NCBI GenBank assembly: GCA_914767715.1
Contig: OU612067.1
Span: 26,634,162-26,698,161 of the forward strand
Source of the DNA: Membranipora membranacea
Taxonomy: Eukaryota; Bryozoa; Gymnolaemata; Cheilostomatida; Membraniporidae
DNA length: 64,000 nt
Reading direction: 5' to 3'
Shown here: one piece after another, positions 13,468 to 29,897 of the stretch
Layout: each line of letters opens with the position of its first letter
How positions within the stretch are numbered: the stretch's first letter is position 1
The notes under the pieces: generated by a model
What the model was told of the DNA's origin: nothing
Database searches by the model: none
What the model saw: only the letters and a program-made list of their open reading frames with translations
Position numbers and translations under genes: made by a program

Positions 13468-14161
13468 TTCCATATGTGAATGCTGAAGAATACTTTAAAA
13501 GCTGTGTATCAAAGTGCGGCCCCAGAGGTTCAGTGATGCGCGTTGATACACAACTTTTACAGTATCCTTTGGCTACCCCAGACAGAGGGTACAAAACTTG
13601 TTCAACCCCCATCCTACATTACCAAATTAAATTTGAACCAGCCATGGTCAGTGTTTTAATTCTAGCTGAAATTCAACATCGGCCAGACGTGACAGAAATA
13701 AATTCTATTAATCTTTGTCAGAGGAATCTGTCTTCAGTTGCAAGCTTGTTTGAATGTGACCCCATATTCCCATGGCCATGTAGTTAGCGTATTAATACTT
13801 TTTCTGTGATGCATGTTATTGTTATTACAAACCACTATTGTCTCATGACACCAACTTAGGCTATAATAGTGGCCTAGTAGATTTGGTCACGCCTGTTCAA
13901 GAAAATTTTATCCAGTACTTCAAGCTAGTAGCCTTTGTATGAGGTGATACATCAATCGTAAGACCATAGACTCAGCACAATGAAGAGGGGTTCTTTACTC
14001 AGGGAAAGCCATACCATCAACTCAAAACCAGTACCTAACTTATCAGCTATCGCAAACTCTGTAGTTCACCACTCCTGAATTTTCCTATCATATAAAACTA
14101 TACAAATCTTTTTTAATCAATTTTAGATTACCATTTACAGACAACTCCAGTTCTCCATAGT
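13468..14161. other. RWDD4 upstream region
   Basis: No supported gene. A reading frame at 13371-13787 begins inside the foldback repeat and has no recognisable content or splice context. The RWDD4 promoter should lie here. Confidence 0.5.
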
Positions 14162-16133
<1,972 letters not shown>

Positions 16134-16622
16134 ATATAGTATCTCTGAGCATCTGTGTGCTTCATGAGATACTGCTCATCTTTTAGACTAGCTGTTCCAT
16201 CAAAACTAGACCACTCATACGGGGCATACTTTAGCACGCTACCAGCTGGTCCGACCTTCATCACACATATCCATATGTACAGATACACTCATAGAGTCAG
16301 TATATACCATGATCTTATATTTGTATGTTTTACAGCCAGCCCTCAGTGCTGGTTGAGGTTCATGGGGATTGGATCTTTTTTGTTCTCGCACTTGAATAGG
16401 CTCTCCTGCAGGCTAGGGGGGCAATTACTATCTTTAATTTATGCAATAGCCTTGGCAAAATGAGTTTTCCAATCCAGGTGCTAGACGCTTCTGTCATTTC
16501 TCATGACAGTCGAGATAAAATTATTTGTTATTTTATCTCTGCTGTTGTCAACTGAATCATGACCATATTGTGTGTCAGTTCCAAATATGTATTATGTTGG
16601 CCACTTATATTATAATGGGCTC

Positions 16623-16628
16623 AATAAA
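16623..16628 (+). terminator. Poly(A) signal candidate for RWDD4
   Basis: AATAAA about 490 bases after the RWDD4 stop and 280 bases before the convergent enkurin stop. It is the only canonical plus-strand hexamer I noticed in the gap. Confidence 0.4.
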
Positions 16629-16759
16629 AACTGATATTCAACGTAATGAGCATAAATGTACATCAATGATAAAGTATATATTACTACAATCGGAAAATTC
16701 CAGAAACTGAGGGAATAACACAAACATTGTACCAGCATATGGCATCAAAACTTTTGTGC

Positions 16760-16765
16760 TTTATT
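16760..16765 (-). terminator. Poly(A) signal of enkurin
   Basis: TTTATT on the plus strand is AATAAA on the minus strand, 144 bases downstream of the enkurin stop. The RWDD4 and enkurin transcripts therefore converge with very little space between them. Confidence 0.6.
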
Positions 16766-16908
16766 TCCACTTTGAAAAATGTTTAATCCCAATCAAATTT
16801 TCAATCTCCTCCGTTGGCTGTCTCTTACTCAAATCATGACTTCCATTTTCCTTTAGCCCTTCAAGACATTTTGTAATCAATTCATTTAGTGCTGATGACT
16901 GGAAGTCT

Positions 16909-18928
16909 TTAGTTTGCAATGTAGATGGAGGAGTGTTTCTCCATCATTTGAATGTCTCTCTCTAGTTGTTTCATCTCATTCTCTAGGCGCTCCTTGCGAT
17001 GTTTCTTAGGTAATGTATCAGTAACCACAGATAGGCCTTGGTATTGATGATATAAATCCTCCCAGTTTGTTTTTAATCCTGATAGTATTGAGGTTCTCTC
17101 GGCCTCTGTCAGTTGTTTCATCGCTCCTAGAAAAATACATCAGGTTTTTATCAACAATGTGTCATGTTCGAAAGTATTTCATTTGATCAAACATATGCAT
17201 TGTACAGAACACTTGGATTTTTAAATATCAAATATTTTCCATCATATTTTATCGGAGTTGTCCATATGGTATTGAGGTAGTCACAACTCCCATCACATCA
17301 CTTTCCCCCTCATATGTATTTCCTGAGAAAAGTCACTGTATATTGATGAACATGGCTTTGAACTTTGTTGATTGTTCGAAAATTTACCTCGCTTGAAACT
17401 CTCAGCTATGTATGAGTTATATTCTTCTTGTGCCCTCTGCATCTCATCCTTTCTTTTCTTCAGATATGTTGGTACATCTCCGTATTCCTATAACAATTGA
17501 ACGCTCACTCATAAAATTTGTCTGTGTTTGATGAGATGAGATCTTAGATGCAACTATGATCAAACCAGAAATTGGTTATAGCAATCTAGCTATCCCAGTC
17601 ATCATTCAATGTCTTCTCTTCGCTGTTTGTCTTGGGTGAAAAGTCGGATTTTTGTCATCAATGTTCTATCCAAGGTGTGAAAAGTTGGCATGGGTTTGTC
17701 TCATTAAATCTTCTTCAAAATAATGATAATGGTACTAATGATCCAATAATAACGAAACCTTTACATACCTTCTTGTGAACAAATTTAGGCTCTAGTCCGG
17801 AAGGTATGAGGTTATGTGTGTCTCCTATTCTAGTGTCAGCAAACTTCTTCTCTGGTTTGCCTGGTACTGACATGATTGTCTCAACTGCATTCTTTGTGAT
17901 GAAGTTTTTGGTGGTTTTCAGACCGAGAAGAGGAGGCTCGCTTTTGGATGTCGGCACAGATGGTTTCTTTCTGTTTGCATCAGTATACTCAAACTTTTGC
18001 TCTACAAACATATTACATGGTCAAATCTAAATTTCGTATGTTTTAGTATCAGTTTCTGCTCTCCCCTCAAGTGGATCCTCCTCCCTTAGGACTTACACGT
18101 CTTGCTACAACTTAAAAGCTTTCCAGTGGTATGAATAGCATTGAAAAGAAACCTGATAAAAAAAGCTTTTTTACATCAGTCAATTTTGGTGAGCAGTAGA
18201 ACCCTGAAATATGTTTGTGCAGCAACAAAAAATAGATTTCATTCTGTTTGTAAACATTTGCCTTCGATCAATTGCCCTGTCACCCTACTTCGCTATCAAG
18301 CCAAAATTTATAGTCTCAAATCTAAGCGCACATCACAATATTCACTCACTCTGTGGCAGATGAGGTTCTTTTTCACGCTTCTTCAGGTAATTATCTGGCT
18401 GTGGTTTGTTGACTTCAGCTGGACCCATTGTCCGCGCAGGCTTCTTTGTTGCCTTCTCTTCAACCTTGACATTTTCTCTGAATTTTGAGGTGTGTCTGAA
18501 TGAAAGACAGAAAATAATACCGTCAAAATAAATCCTGAATATGGAGATTCAGACAGAATAGGACTGGCTTAGTTAGTAATTGTTTTCTCAATTGATATCA
18601 ATTAAGTGATAAAGTCACGCTTATCAAAGTGATGGAAGTGTGAGCCTTGCTTTATTACTTTGTTTGACTAGCTCACATAACCGGCATGTGATCAACCTGG
18701 ATCAACCATCTATAGCTAAGTGACCTGGGGAAAAGACAGATGCATTAAACACACTATTGACAAATCAAGGGGTTTGTCAATTTAAGTTGTAAAATAAAAT
18801 AGTAGAATCCCAACTAATATCTTTCTACTTTTGAACGAATGATTTACTCACTTCTTGGGTTTAGGCTGTTTAACCTCCTCATGTGGAATGAGGTTGTAAA
18901 TACTTTCTGTCATAATATAGGAATCCAT
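16909..18928 (-). CDS. ENKUR: Enkurin, axonemal adaptor protein
   Basis: Five exons, 18852-18928, 18350-18495, 17769-18001, 17388-17487 and 16909-17126, join in phase into 257 residues, about the length of mammalian enkurin. SIYNLIP near the N-terminus, ARTMGPAEV, the KNFITKNAVETIM block and SGLEPKFVHKK are family landmarks. The C-terminal enkurin domain contains GLKTNWEDLYHQYQGLSVV, PKKHRKERLENEMKQLERD and the ending IYIAN. In mammals enkurin binds calmodulin and TRPC channels in sperm and is a microtubule inner protein of motile cilia. A proline-containing segment (PSVPTSKSEPP) sits where the mammalian SH3-binding region lies. The gene indicates motile cilia or flagella. It is head-to-head with NOC2L, with about 1.1 kb between the start codons. 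Confidence 0.97.
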
Positions 18929-20015
18929 TTTGGTGAAGTGACACTTCTTACTAAGTCTATAACTTGATTTTCTATGAGCTCCAAGTCCTTGTGACAAAGA
19001 CTGAGTTGTATCCAAGCACAAAATGTTGTTCTGTTACTAGGTGTATCCAGGAAGCAGAAAACAAAACATTTCCTCTAAGTAATAGCTCGACTACAAATTA
19101 TTTATTTTGTCACAGAATGGATAGTAAAACCTAAATTTCTAGTTCCATTTTCTGCTCCACATTGATTTGCTCTACCTGTCCTATGTAAGACACTTTTACT
19201 TAGGCAATTTTATTTCTCTTTGCCCTTCCAACTGTCTCTCGTTGTATTTTTCAATAACATGATTTGCCATCAACAAAGGAGGACTATGTGGAATAATGGT
19301 CGAATGGGCCTGTTACACGTCATGCATTGGTCCTGGAGAGTATAGTAATGTATAGATAGTATAGTAGTATATATAGTAATAAATAAAAATAATAGTCCAA
19401 CTCCAAGGAAAGAAGCCTAGACCAGAGTTAAACTTACTTACTCACTTCCTTACTTACTTCCCATTTGATCCTAACCGCCTTGGCCCCATAGGGTGGGCAT
19501 GCAAGCTATATAATAATACACTAGCTACGGGTCATTCATTCATGAGAGACGCTGTTAGTGCGTCTAGTTAGCTATTAGAGTTGTTGTGAGGGTGCCTTTA
19601 ACAGTTTTAGAGTCTTTAAGGGACAAGAGTAATGAGGCTGTCTTGTGCAGCTGTGGGATTCAGGGGCTGGCGCAGTCGTGAAGGCTTGACAGGATATCAT
19701 GAGGGATGCACCACTTGGTGCACACCTATATCATTTCAAATCTCGGATTATTGTAATATAAATATGATTCTGAGGGCATGTACCGTCCGTAGTATGTTGG
19801 TTTACTCAAGTCATGCATTGGCGTTTAGGGCTTCAAAACATCAACACTGATCATACAATGTATTGCATTGGCAGTGTGAGTCCCCCATATATTTTATGAC
19901 GGTTCACTCTTCTGATCTTATTGTACAAATAGGAGAGTCTTGGATAATGCTTTGTTCTTGATCAGCCACGTTGTTCCGCTTGAGAAAGTTTTTCGTACTT
20001 TCAGACTCACAAGTT
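18929..20015. promoter_or_regulatory. Shared divergent promoter region of enkurin and NOC2L
   Basis: This 1.1-kb gap separates two start codons on opposite strands and must hold both promoters. An acceptor-like site (TTTCAG) directly before the NOC2L start exon at 20005 suggests an upstream non-coding or short coding exon here. I see no convincing TATA box or coding frame. Confidence 0.5.
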
Positions 20016-23000
20016 ATGGATGTTGAGACATTCATGAGAAATGGGTTGAAAGACCTAGACACTGACAATGATGCAGTTGGAAAGAAAACATCCAAAACAA
20101 AGAAACTGAAGAAAAGTAAAACTCCTGTATCTAAGAAACAAAAACAGAAACCAAAAGTATCTGATCCAGAAAATGTTGATTCAGAGGAGGCCCCTCCAAC
20201 TAAGTAAGTAACTACCATTCTGAGGAAAAATTCTAGTCTAGTATATACCATCAAGTCCAAACATAATTAGGGTCTTTGTTCTTTAGCATCTGCATAATCA
20301 AACGTTGCTCTCAAATAAAAAATGAGGAAATCTCCAACATTATAGGGCTAGAGTAATCCTATCCGGGTTAATGAATGTCGCCATATCTGGAAAGTTTCAA
20401 TGTCATGCATCCATACTGAACTGCATCCGCACCACAATTTGTGCGGATTATTGGTTTCATCCCAAATAATTTTTGAGGCCTTTCACTGATGTGTATCGAA
20501 ATTGGTACACTTGGTAGAGTGCAAATTCGCTGATATGCATGTTGGTTTAACATACCAGATATGATAGGATTCAGAAATGTGTTTATTGTTTTTCTGTTTT
20601 ACTATCTTTCCATAGATGGAGATTAGTTGACTTGATTTGGTAGAAATAAGGAGTAGTTCTCCTTAGTAGAATATTGAAGCCCTCATTGATCGTTACATAC
20701 ACCTTGTGTACTGTCACTATTGATCTGACTATTTGAATGATTTTGCTTCTATCCGTAGAACTGCGGCTGCTACAGTATCTAAGCACAAAGCTGTAGTGAA
20801 CACTCTCGAGTCTAAAGACCCCGAGTTTTATAAGTTTCTCTTAGAAGAAGATAAAAATCTGCTGAACTTTGACGATTCATCTGATGAAGAGGAGGAGGTT
20901 CATCAGCTACCAGATCAGCTGCTCGAGAAAGAGGTTAATACTTCATTCATCTGAACTCAGAGATTATAAATTTGATTTCAAATTCATCTCTTGCATCAGA
21001 AAATCACTACAATGGTTGTTGGCTTGTTACAACACATATATGTGTCTTTGATCCAAACTGTGCTCCCTAAGACAAGTGCGATGTTCCTATTGGAAGCAAC
21101 TAGATGCATTTCTCATTTATACCTTCACCCCTCAAACGTCATATAAACGTCATATAAACGTCAGATAACGTATGACAAAATTGAGCAATATCATATATTA
21201 TATGACATTGTTCGAATTCTGTAGGGGAAAGGAAATAACACTGTTCTTTTATTTAATGACTATAGAAGATAAGCGATTGGTACAAGAATATGCGTGTGCG
21301 GTTTGATTTGCTTTATCATTAGCCTGTACCTCAATCAGGTGCCAAGTAATAATCAATAATCCTCAACATTCCTTAGGATAAGCCTAAAGGCAAGGAGAAG
21401 AGATTCATTAACAGCTCAGATGAGGATAGTGATGACGCTGACGACTCAGATGAGGACGATTCTGAGGATGAAAGTGGATCTAAGTCTAAAGGTAATTTAG
21501 TCTTAACATGACTCTGTATACCTCATTTTTTGTTGTTGTAAATACTGAAAGTCATTTCGACTGATTGATCAGATAAACCCTTCAGATCAGGACTCAAAAT
21601 AATGGAGGTCTTCTGTCTGTACAACAACATCGTGCATGCAGTTAAAAGAACCCACCTATGTGGTATAGCTCAATGCAGGAGGATGCTGTAACCAGTCACT
21701 GCGGCTCTGGCCTTGTAGCGATATTATTCTCGCTGGGTTAAAGCTCTGCGTGGTTGGAGAGCGGTACTAATGACTTGGAAACCTAGTCGACACTACACAA
21801 CTTCGTCCTAGCACGCACCGTCTGAATAGACAGACAGCAACATTAAGTGCTAGGCTACACTCAGATATGTGACTTTTACCCAATATGAAATGGTTCCAAA
21901 GCTATTTTTTATTCTAATGGATAGACCCTTTGTTGTTTTAGTTACCGCTACCGCACTGCGTGGTGAGCATATAACTGAAGCTGTTATAGATAAATGGAGC
22001 AGAAGACTAGAATCTAATCCCAGGATTGAGGTAAGTACATCTTAGTTCCTCTCGCATATGTCTGGAATTGCTTCTACAGAAAATATATCTGCACTTCCAC
22101 CGAACCAAAATACCTTATATTCATCCCAGCGTGCAAAAATTGTTGCTAGCCAAAATTCTGTTGTCAAAAGATAGCGAAACTACACCAGCTAATATTACTC
22201 CTCAAGCGTAAGCAATATAAGCAATCTGTCAGTTGTGCTTGACATGATAGACATCACATAAAGTTACCTGCATGTTCGCACACAGCTCTTCTTGTTACTC
22301 TAGATAATAGAAGCCCTAGTGAGGTCTTTACAGGGAGCCGTACTGGAGGCCTCAGGTGATGATAAATCTGGAGAGGCCCAGGATGGATTTAAAGTAGAGG
22401 GACAAGCAAGTGAGTATGGTGTACATAACTTTCACCAATTTAGATTAACCCATCTAGCTAATAGTTGTTAAATCACTTGTTTAAATAAAGTCGCATAGAT
22501 GTCTTTTCCCATATCAATCATTCATGGGAAGAATTTATCATTCGCTAAGCAAAACATAAAATCAATTGATCCAATAGCTCATTGAGAGGAAAACTCTATG
22601 CATTATCGAGGAACAACACAGTAACACAGTAATAACTTTGAGGGATGATGCTATATAGTATTTATTTTCAGCCCTGACGCTGATCTATACAGATGTGCTT
22701 GAGACTTCTTAACTCAATTCAAGATCAATGATATGCAGCATAGTTAAATGAAATTCCCTGTATTATTTTGAAAGATAGATGATGACAAAGCCGTACCAAG
22801 CAAACTTCATCGAGTGTTTTGCTATATAATAAACGTTACACACGTTATCATAATATGATATTTCTTGGCAGATTTCAATGCAGTAGTGAGAGCGTGTCTC
22901 AGAAATTTCCCAGCTGCCTTTGCTGCTGTATTACAGTACAAGCCAGCTGTGCACTCAACACCAGCCAAGTGTAAGAGATGGACACAACTTAAACCAATCA

Positions 23001-26000
23001 TACGGACTTATCTAGGTGCTTTGTTAGACGTAAGTGGTTACCATGATAGATATATCAGTTTAGTTGTGCAAAAAGATGATTCTGTCATAGAAATGACCTA
23101 AAGAAAGGCGGAACTAAGAATGCTGGTTTTTCCTAATGACTCTGAATCATATTCCTAATAATAAACCAAGACATGACAGCATATATAGCTCAAATGGAGC
23201 ACTTAATTGCAAGTGACCTTACGACATTAGATTGCATAGTAGCAATGATGCTATCATTGATTTGCACTCCACAATCCAGGTTGTTGGTTTATAACCTATT
23301 CAATTTCGATCAGACTCTGAGTTGTGAAATAATTGTTCTGTTATTGGAAGATCATGGTCAAAGTAATACATCATCTACGGCCAGCCATTCCTTGATGTTT
23401 GCTGTTTGTACATTATTACATTATTAATGACACTGTAGGCTAATCAAGTCTGAGTCTAGTACATGCTTCAATCTGTTTATGCAGTAGAAACAATAGAAGG
23501 CTATACAGTAATTCTAACTTTAATCCTGTTTATCTTGCAGCTCCTGAAAAATCTGGCAGTTGCAGATGTGATAAATGCTGTTCTGAAGCACATCACATCG
23601 CTGGCAAAGTACATAGCGTGCTTCCCTAAACAGACCAGAATCTATATTAAAGTAAGTGTCATAACTAATAGTTCTATTATTTAAAATTTAGATATATTTT
23701 GTTGAGCAAGAAGATGTGGGAGTTGAAATAGTCATATTTTCTGTCAATATAATTTCTATAAAAGATAAGAAGCATACGCCAACAAAGCTGTACCAATTAA
23801 GCTTTCCATCTGTTTCGATGATCAATTACAACAAATTGACACAAGTTATCTACTGCTGCTTACATGTCGCCAGTATCTCATCTGTTTATAATCACATGAT
23901 TGACTTGTATGGTAACTTTCTCTTTAAAATGGTGTATGATGTGTTTTGACAGGCCATGATCAAAGTATGGAGTACTGGTGAGGAGACATCTCGAGTTTTA
24001 TCATTTCTATCTCTGATCAGATTAGTCAGACTGAAACAAGAAGATTTACTGGAGAAAACGCTCAAGGTATTTACTTGATACGGAATTCTCACCTCTCATT
24101 TGTTATAAAAGTAAATCCTTACTGATCTCATGTGGTCGACTCTATCATGTAACAGACTTATCAGACTAGGAAACTGCTTATAAACAACATATGATTTCAG
24201 CTGCAGCTAAAAGCTATCTTGAATTATTTTGATTGTGACCTGCATTCAAAAACTTCATATCAACCAATCAATTTACTTATTTGGGTATTCATATGCTTGG
24301 AAGCTGTTTCCCTATTGACTGTGAATGGACAACTCTGAATTCAAAAAGCTTCAATCCTAGCATTACATGCTGAGAGCACTCCAGTCACTTTTTTTGAGAG
24401 TGCATGGTGACAAGTTAGTTTTGAGTTTATTGTGTTAATGGCAATAAATACTGAATTTACTGAAATTACTATATTATTGTAGCTATACGCATGTTGCGTC
24501 ATTATTATTGTATACTTTCTATATGTTCATTGCAGGCTATATTATACATGTTAATATTACTGTTTGTTGTAGGCTATGTACATGGCATATGTGAGAAACT
24601 GTAAGTTTACATCTCCTACTATCATGCCCATGATATCCTTCATGCAGCACTCATTAGTGGAGATATTCAGCCTGGATAAGTTACTCGGTTATCAGTATAC
24701 ATTTGTATACATCAGGCAACTGGCTATACATCTCAGGAACGCTATGGCTAGTAAGAAAAAGGTAATGATTATAAAGCAGTGATAATCGTACCAAGAAAGT
24801 ATAGGTAGGGGGTCTATCAGTCTGTTTGTGTTAAAGAAAAATCAACTCTGTCATACCAGGGTGGCATCAGCTCTTACATTTCGCGAGTGCTATGTGATGA
24901 CCCTACACTACTGCATTCCCAATCAATGTGCTCGACGATGTAGCTCAGGTTTATGTATCTCATATAAAGTTTTTCATCCCTTGTCTCAATCCAAATGGAT
25001 ATATAAGTTTTTTCAGTCTACCATAAACCTTACCAGACTGCAATATACAGAAAGATGTCATATTTTTTACTATGTATCTTACCATATAAATTACCATATA
25101 TCATATGATCATATATAATATATCACCATATAGGTGAGCATCATACCCTTGTCCTGTTTCCCTGATTACGATTTATGCCCTTTCTTGTGTTGTGTTACCA
25201 GGAGGCTCACCAGGCCGTATATAACTGGCAGTTTATACACAGTTGTGGAATGTTCTCTAGACTCCTATCATCTCTACATAAGGATGAGAATATCAGTCAG
25301 CTTATATTCCCGCTTATACAGATTATACTCGGAACTATCAAGTAAGTATTACACATTAAGTTATAATCACTTATCAGACATGTTATAGCTGGTTGTTTTA
25401 AGTTAAATTGTAGAGTTGATCTTAACTAGCTTGTGGCTCAAACGTTGTTTTTAAGATCAAAGTTTCACGGTCATAAGCATCTCTGGTAACACGGTTGGTG
25501 CTCGCAACTCCAGGCTACAGTTTCAGCTTTATAGTCAACATGGCCTTCCATAAACACTTACCAGATATCCAGCAAAATTTTGCAGTATTGCCAAAACAAA
25601 GGATCATATCATCAACTTTTCTTCATTGAAATGTTGATCAGCTGGTTGGTGACTCTGCTGTTAGAAGTACTCATTGACTGACTGAGAACTCCTCCATTAT
25701 CACATACACAGTTACATTTGTCTTACTTTTCTATGTGTTTCTGTTTGACAGGTTAATACCTACAGCCAGATACTACCCACTGAGGTTTCTCTGTATTAGG
25801 ATGTTAAATCTGATATCACTTAAGACTGGTATATATACACCATCATTCACACATATACTTGAGGTAAGAAACAGCTTATTATTCTGTATTTTTACTGTCC
25901 AAAAGAATTTTTGGCTTGTCCATCAAATTGAAAAATTATTCTGATTCTTAACTGAACAGTGATCACTCGAGGTGAGGCCATTCATTGAACTAAAAACATA

Positions 26001-27498
26001 TAATCCCTGGTTTTACTTTGTGGCTGTCTTTTTTCAACATTGTTGTGTCCCTTATTTCAGCTTTTTTGTTCTTGGCATATTTTACCGTGAAAAGAATATA
26101 GCTCTTGTGTTGTTTCATTTTTTAGGTTCTAGAGATCACAGACTTTCAGAAGAAGATTTCAAAACTAAACACCAGGCCCATAGATTTCACTTGTGTACTA
26201 AAGCTATCTAAGGCACAGACTCAAGACCGAGCTTTTAAGGTACACAACCCAATCACACAATCATACATCTATTTTGAAACTTGATATTGAAATTGGATTC
26301 ACGATAACTTTTCAACAGTTGATAGACATACCTTTAAAAATGAGGATGGTTGGTGTATTTAAAGCATTCCCATTGTGATACCTTGGATGTACGTCAAAAC
26401 TGTAACTATTTGTATTGGTCAAAGAAATTGGTCGATTGTTTTATCTTTTCACGCTTTGTTCTAACTTCAGACATTTCATCTCCCTTTTTTATTACCGCTG
26501 TTTACATCGTATCATCAAACACTGCATAGTTTATCTTTTACCTCCAGGATGGAACTATGGACCAGGTATATGAGCTTATCATGGATACTCTAGTCTGTTA
26601 TTCTCATACAATGAACTTTCCTGAGCTGGTTATACCAGCTGTGCACCAGGTATATATACAAACTCAATACATACAAAATTAAATCATTTAGACCATAGAT
26701 GATCCACCCAGATGATCCATTCAATCAAATGTGGCAAACTCAAATCACACAAAGTACAACATTGAAATATATTTGGGACAGTTCAATTTTGGGCACATCA
26801 CTACAATAATATTGATGTCAAGCCCGCTCTCATCGTCCTGCATAAGAAAGCGCATATTTTAGTCTGATAATCCGCTGGATACTATCACCCCATATTTGGC
26901 TATCAGTATTCATGGTCTGATCAGAGCTTGGATACTGAGATTGTTATCATTATTATGTACTTTTTATTTGAAAAACATCCTGGTCATTGTTCATGTATAT
27001 ACGCTAAATGCTTCCAAATCGTATAAGCTGCCATTAATTTGTTGTGATGATAACACGGTAAATCAGCTTTATTTATTGAATACTTATAGATGAAGCAGTT
27101 TGTGAAGACGTGTAAAGTAGCAAACTTTACTAAGCAGATGAAGCAGCTGTTATCTAAGATTGAGGAAACTCGAGCTGTTATAGAGCTGAGGAGAAAAAGT
27201 AAATCTATCAATCTCACCGACTCGCAACAAGTGGTAAGATTCTTGTTCAAATAAGAGCTACAGTATTCAATCTTGGTTTTTATTCTGGTATGGAACATCT
27301 CATAGTGGGATACCCAGAAAGATGAAGTCTACGAAAAGGTATAGACTTGACCTCTCTAGGATTGCCAGACTAAAATTGTTTTGTTGGGAGATTCCATTTA
27401 GGAACTTCCTGCGTTTTTGAGAATCGTATATACAGTCAATCTTTTCCGTCCTTCTTGTTACACATTATATAAATACAATACATGAATAATAATTTGGT

Positions 27499-27545
<47 letters not shown>

Positions 27546-29647
27546 ACAGAGAGATTGGGAGGATAGAAGTAGATCAGAGGGTACACCAGTTACCATCTAC
27601 TACAAACAGTATAGATTACTACGTGATAGAGAAGTACGGTTAGATATCGCTGGTAAAGAGAGGGTAAGTACACAATATGCCATCAGTATGGTACAAAATG
27701 AACTGGAGCCAGTTATGATGACTAACAAACTGGTCTCATATCTCAGGGCATTCCAATGCCATTTAGAATGATATACTTTGGAACTTTGTAGTCCATTTAC
27801 TAATAATGTCTCAAGGGAGTCATTCTATTTTTTATGAGAAAGTTGTATAGTGGCGCATTAATTTAAGGAAGATATTTTCTAAGCACAACATCAGAACATT
27901 AAGGGTTTTCCAATCTTTCAATATAAGCAATGAATCTGACTAAGACCCAATATTCACCTTGGGGGGCTGTTCAGAAAGGGGAGATAACTTCAGAATAGTG
28001 CAGGTCAGAAAACATGCTGTTCTTTTCGAATACTCGAGTATTTTTATTTGAGCAAACAGGCAAACTAGCTAGAAAATGAGGCTGGTTCAAAACTTGCTCA
28101 TCATTTTCAACACAGAAAGCACATGTCAGTTTCATGTGTAATGAAATTTAGTTATTGTGTTGTTGCGCTTTAGCGAAAAACATTTTATTGGTGAACAAGA
28201 TTGACACAGACAATTTTTAACTATCAACACATGCTCTTTGTTTATGATAATACTGTTATATTATAGATGGAGGAATTAGATAACACACCTATTATCCCGA
28301 CAGGACAGCGTAAGGCTTCAGAAACTGAGAGACAAGAATTCTCTACTCTGTTTGATTCTGATGATGATGACTCGACCGATGATGAGTCCAGGTAGGCCTT
28401 ATTTTATCTGTTGGGACCAAAGGAGGAATCAATGATTGTAACGCCCTAAAACATGAGGATGAGAAATATGAATTGGGATGAATTTTTTGAGATCCAATAA
28501 ATTTAATTTTCATTATTCATCACATTGCTATATAGTTGATGTAGATGTTCCATGTAACCTAACGGGAATAAACATAGATCTGAAAATGACTGAATTAGAA
28601 GACTTCAATATAACAGTATCAGTTCTGTGTTTTTATTTTGAAAACTACATTAGTCCAATATCACACGACCATATTGATCAAGGCTATGTCCCTGTAGGAT
28701 ATTCTGAAAATGAAGACTACATATTATACATGTATTGGAACTCAGCTGATTTATACTATCAAATTAGGACTGACTGTAAACACTAGTATGTTTAGCTATT
28801 ATGCTAGATGATTAATTGGGGAGTTAGAAAAATCAGAGTTTTATGATAAAAATTTCTTTATCTATGATTCGATGGTGTTTTCTTTATTTGCAGATTCGAA
28901 CCTAAGGAGGAGAGAATGAAGAAGAGGAAACTTCAGGCCATGGAAGAAGATGATGATGATATCAGGTTAGTATCAACTCGATCATCTGTTTTTATAATCT
29001 CACAATGCACAGTTGTTATGATGCCCTAGAGTAGTACATAGTAGCTCAAGTTTAGTTTTGCTAGTTAGGGACCAACATTATGTTAGCAATGCTAGCTAGG
29101 GTGAGGATTTATATAATGTAAAGAAGTTGAGTAAAGGTAAGCTATTGGTAAGCTCTGCTATTTCTAGCCTTATCTATTTGGGTACTTGTACTTGCTGACC
29201 TGAAAGTATACCAAACAGTGATTATATTATTATGATTAATCATGTTGTGTTTGACCTGGCATGTCGATGAGAATTTCTCTTTTGCATCAAGCAAGTGGCT
29301 GACTCATGGGAGTTTGACTACAAGATGCCAGCCCCCATGATGGCTGTATACTTCCAATTAACATGCATACGTACATTTGTTTGTTTTGATGTACTTACAT
29401 AGAAACATTAGAAACATGCAAACATGGATTTTCAGCCCTTGTTAACATGAGATAATACATATTTATATTGTCTATTCTCAGCTCGTTGGATGATGAGGAG
29501 ATGGCTATGTTAGATAAGGATTACTCAGGTGATGATGACTCAGAGGAAGAAGGTGATGACGATAGTGAAGAAGGAGATGACTTTGATGATGATGATGATG
29601 CCGGAGATGATATAGTGGAAGATCTTAATCTCTCTGATATTGACTAA
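20016..29647 (+). CDS. NOC2L: Nucleolar complex protein 2 homolog (NOC2L)
   Basis: Eighteen phase-matched exons: 20016-20203, 20759-20933, 21377-21491, 21942-22030, 22304-22409, 22872-23029, 23541-23651, 23953-24066, 24573-24761, 25202-25341, 25752-25863, 26126-26239, 26548-26649, 27090-27233, 27550-27663, 28267-28391, 28894-28965 and 29482-29647. They give 777 residues (human 749). The N-terminus is lysine-rich then acidic. The Noc2 domain fills the middle, with [35 protein letters not shown] and [16 protein letters not shown], then [36 protein letters not shown] and [14 protein letters not shown]. The tail is very rich in Asp/Glu. Noc2 works with Noc1/Noc3 in assembly and export of pre-60S ribosomal subunits; the human protein also inhibits histone acetylation. 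ATG 20016 fits the expected start ([11 protein letters not shown]), but the exon is open to an acceptor at 20005, so a few upstream residues are possible. Confidence 0.96.
27500..27544. repeat. (ATT)n microsatellite at a NOC2L 3' splice site
   Basis: About fifteen uninterrupted ATT triplets end six bases before exon 15 of NOC2L (27550). The repeat takes the place where the polypyrimidine tract would normally lie. Confidence 0.95.
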
Positions 29648-29891
29648 ATCATCCCACAGCATCATGTTTTATACATTTTATACAATATTCATGTTAAATG
29701 AGGAGCCTATTAGAAAAAAGAGATTCGTGTCGGTGTCAATATACTCAATATAATCAAAAAGACAAAAAAAATCTGTTTTACTCTCTTTGGAGTTTTTGAG
29801 GACCGCATACCGGACACGCTTTTATTGTCATTAGAAGAATAGCTAATGTAGCCTAGGATTACATGAGCTAGACTCCTAGATATAATTATAT

Positions 29892-29897
29892 AATAAA
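29892..29897 (+). terminator. Poly(A) signal candidate for NOC2L
   Basis: AATAAA about 245 bases after the NOC2L stop. The rest of 29648-30533 shows no gene. Confidence 0.45.

Noticed and set aside
13371-13787. 138-codon frame
   Set aside because: Its first ~30 codons are foldback B itself and the rest has no family resemblance or splice support.
20005-20015. NOC2L start upstream of 20016
   Set aside because: The exon is open to an acceptor at 20005, but no convincing upstream coding exon was found in the gap to enkurin.
28478-28786. 102-codon frame inside a NOC2L intron
   Set aside because: Lies wholly in the intron 28392-28893, has no recognisable content, and NOC2L exons on both sides join in phase without it.
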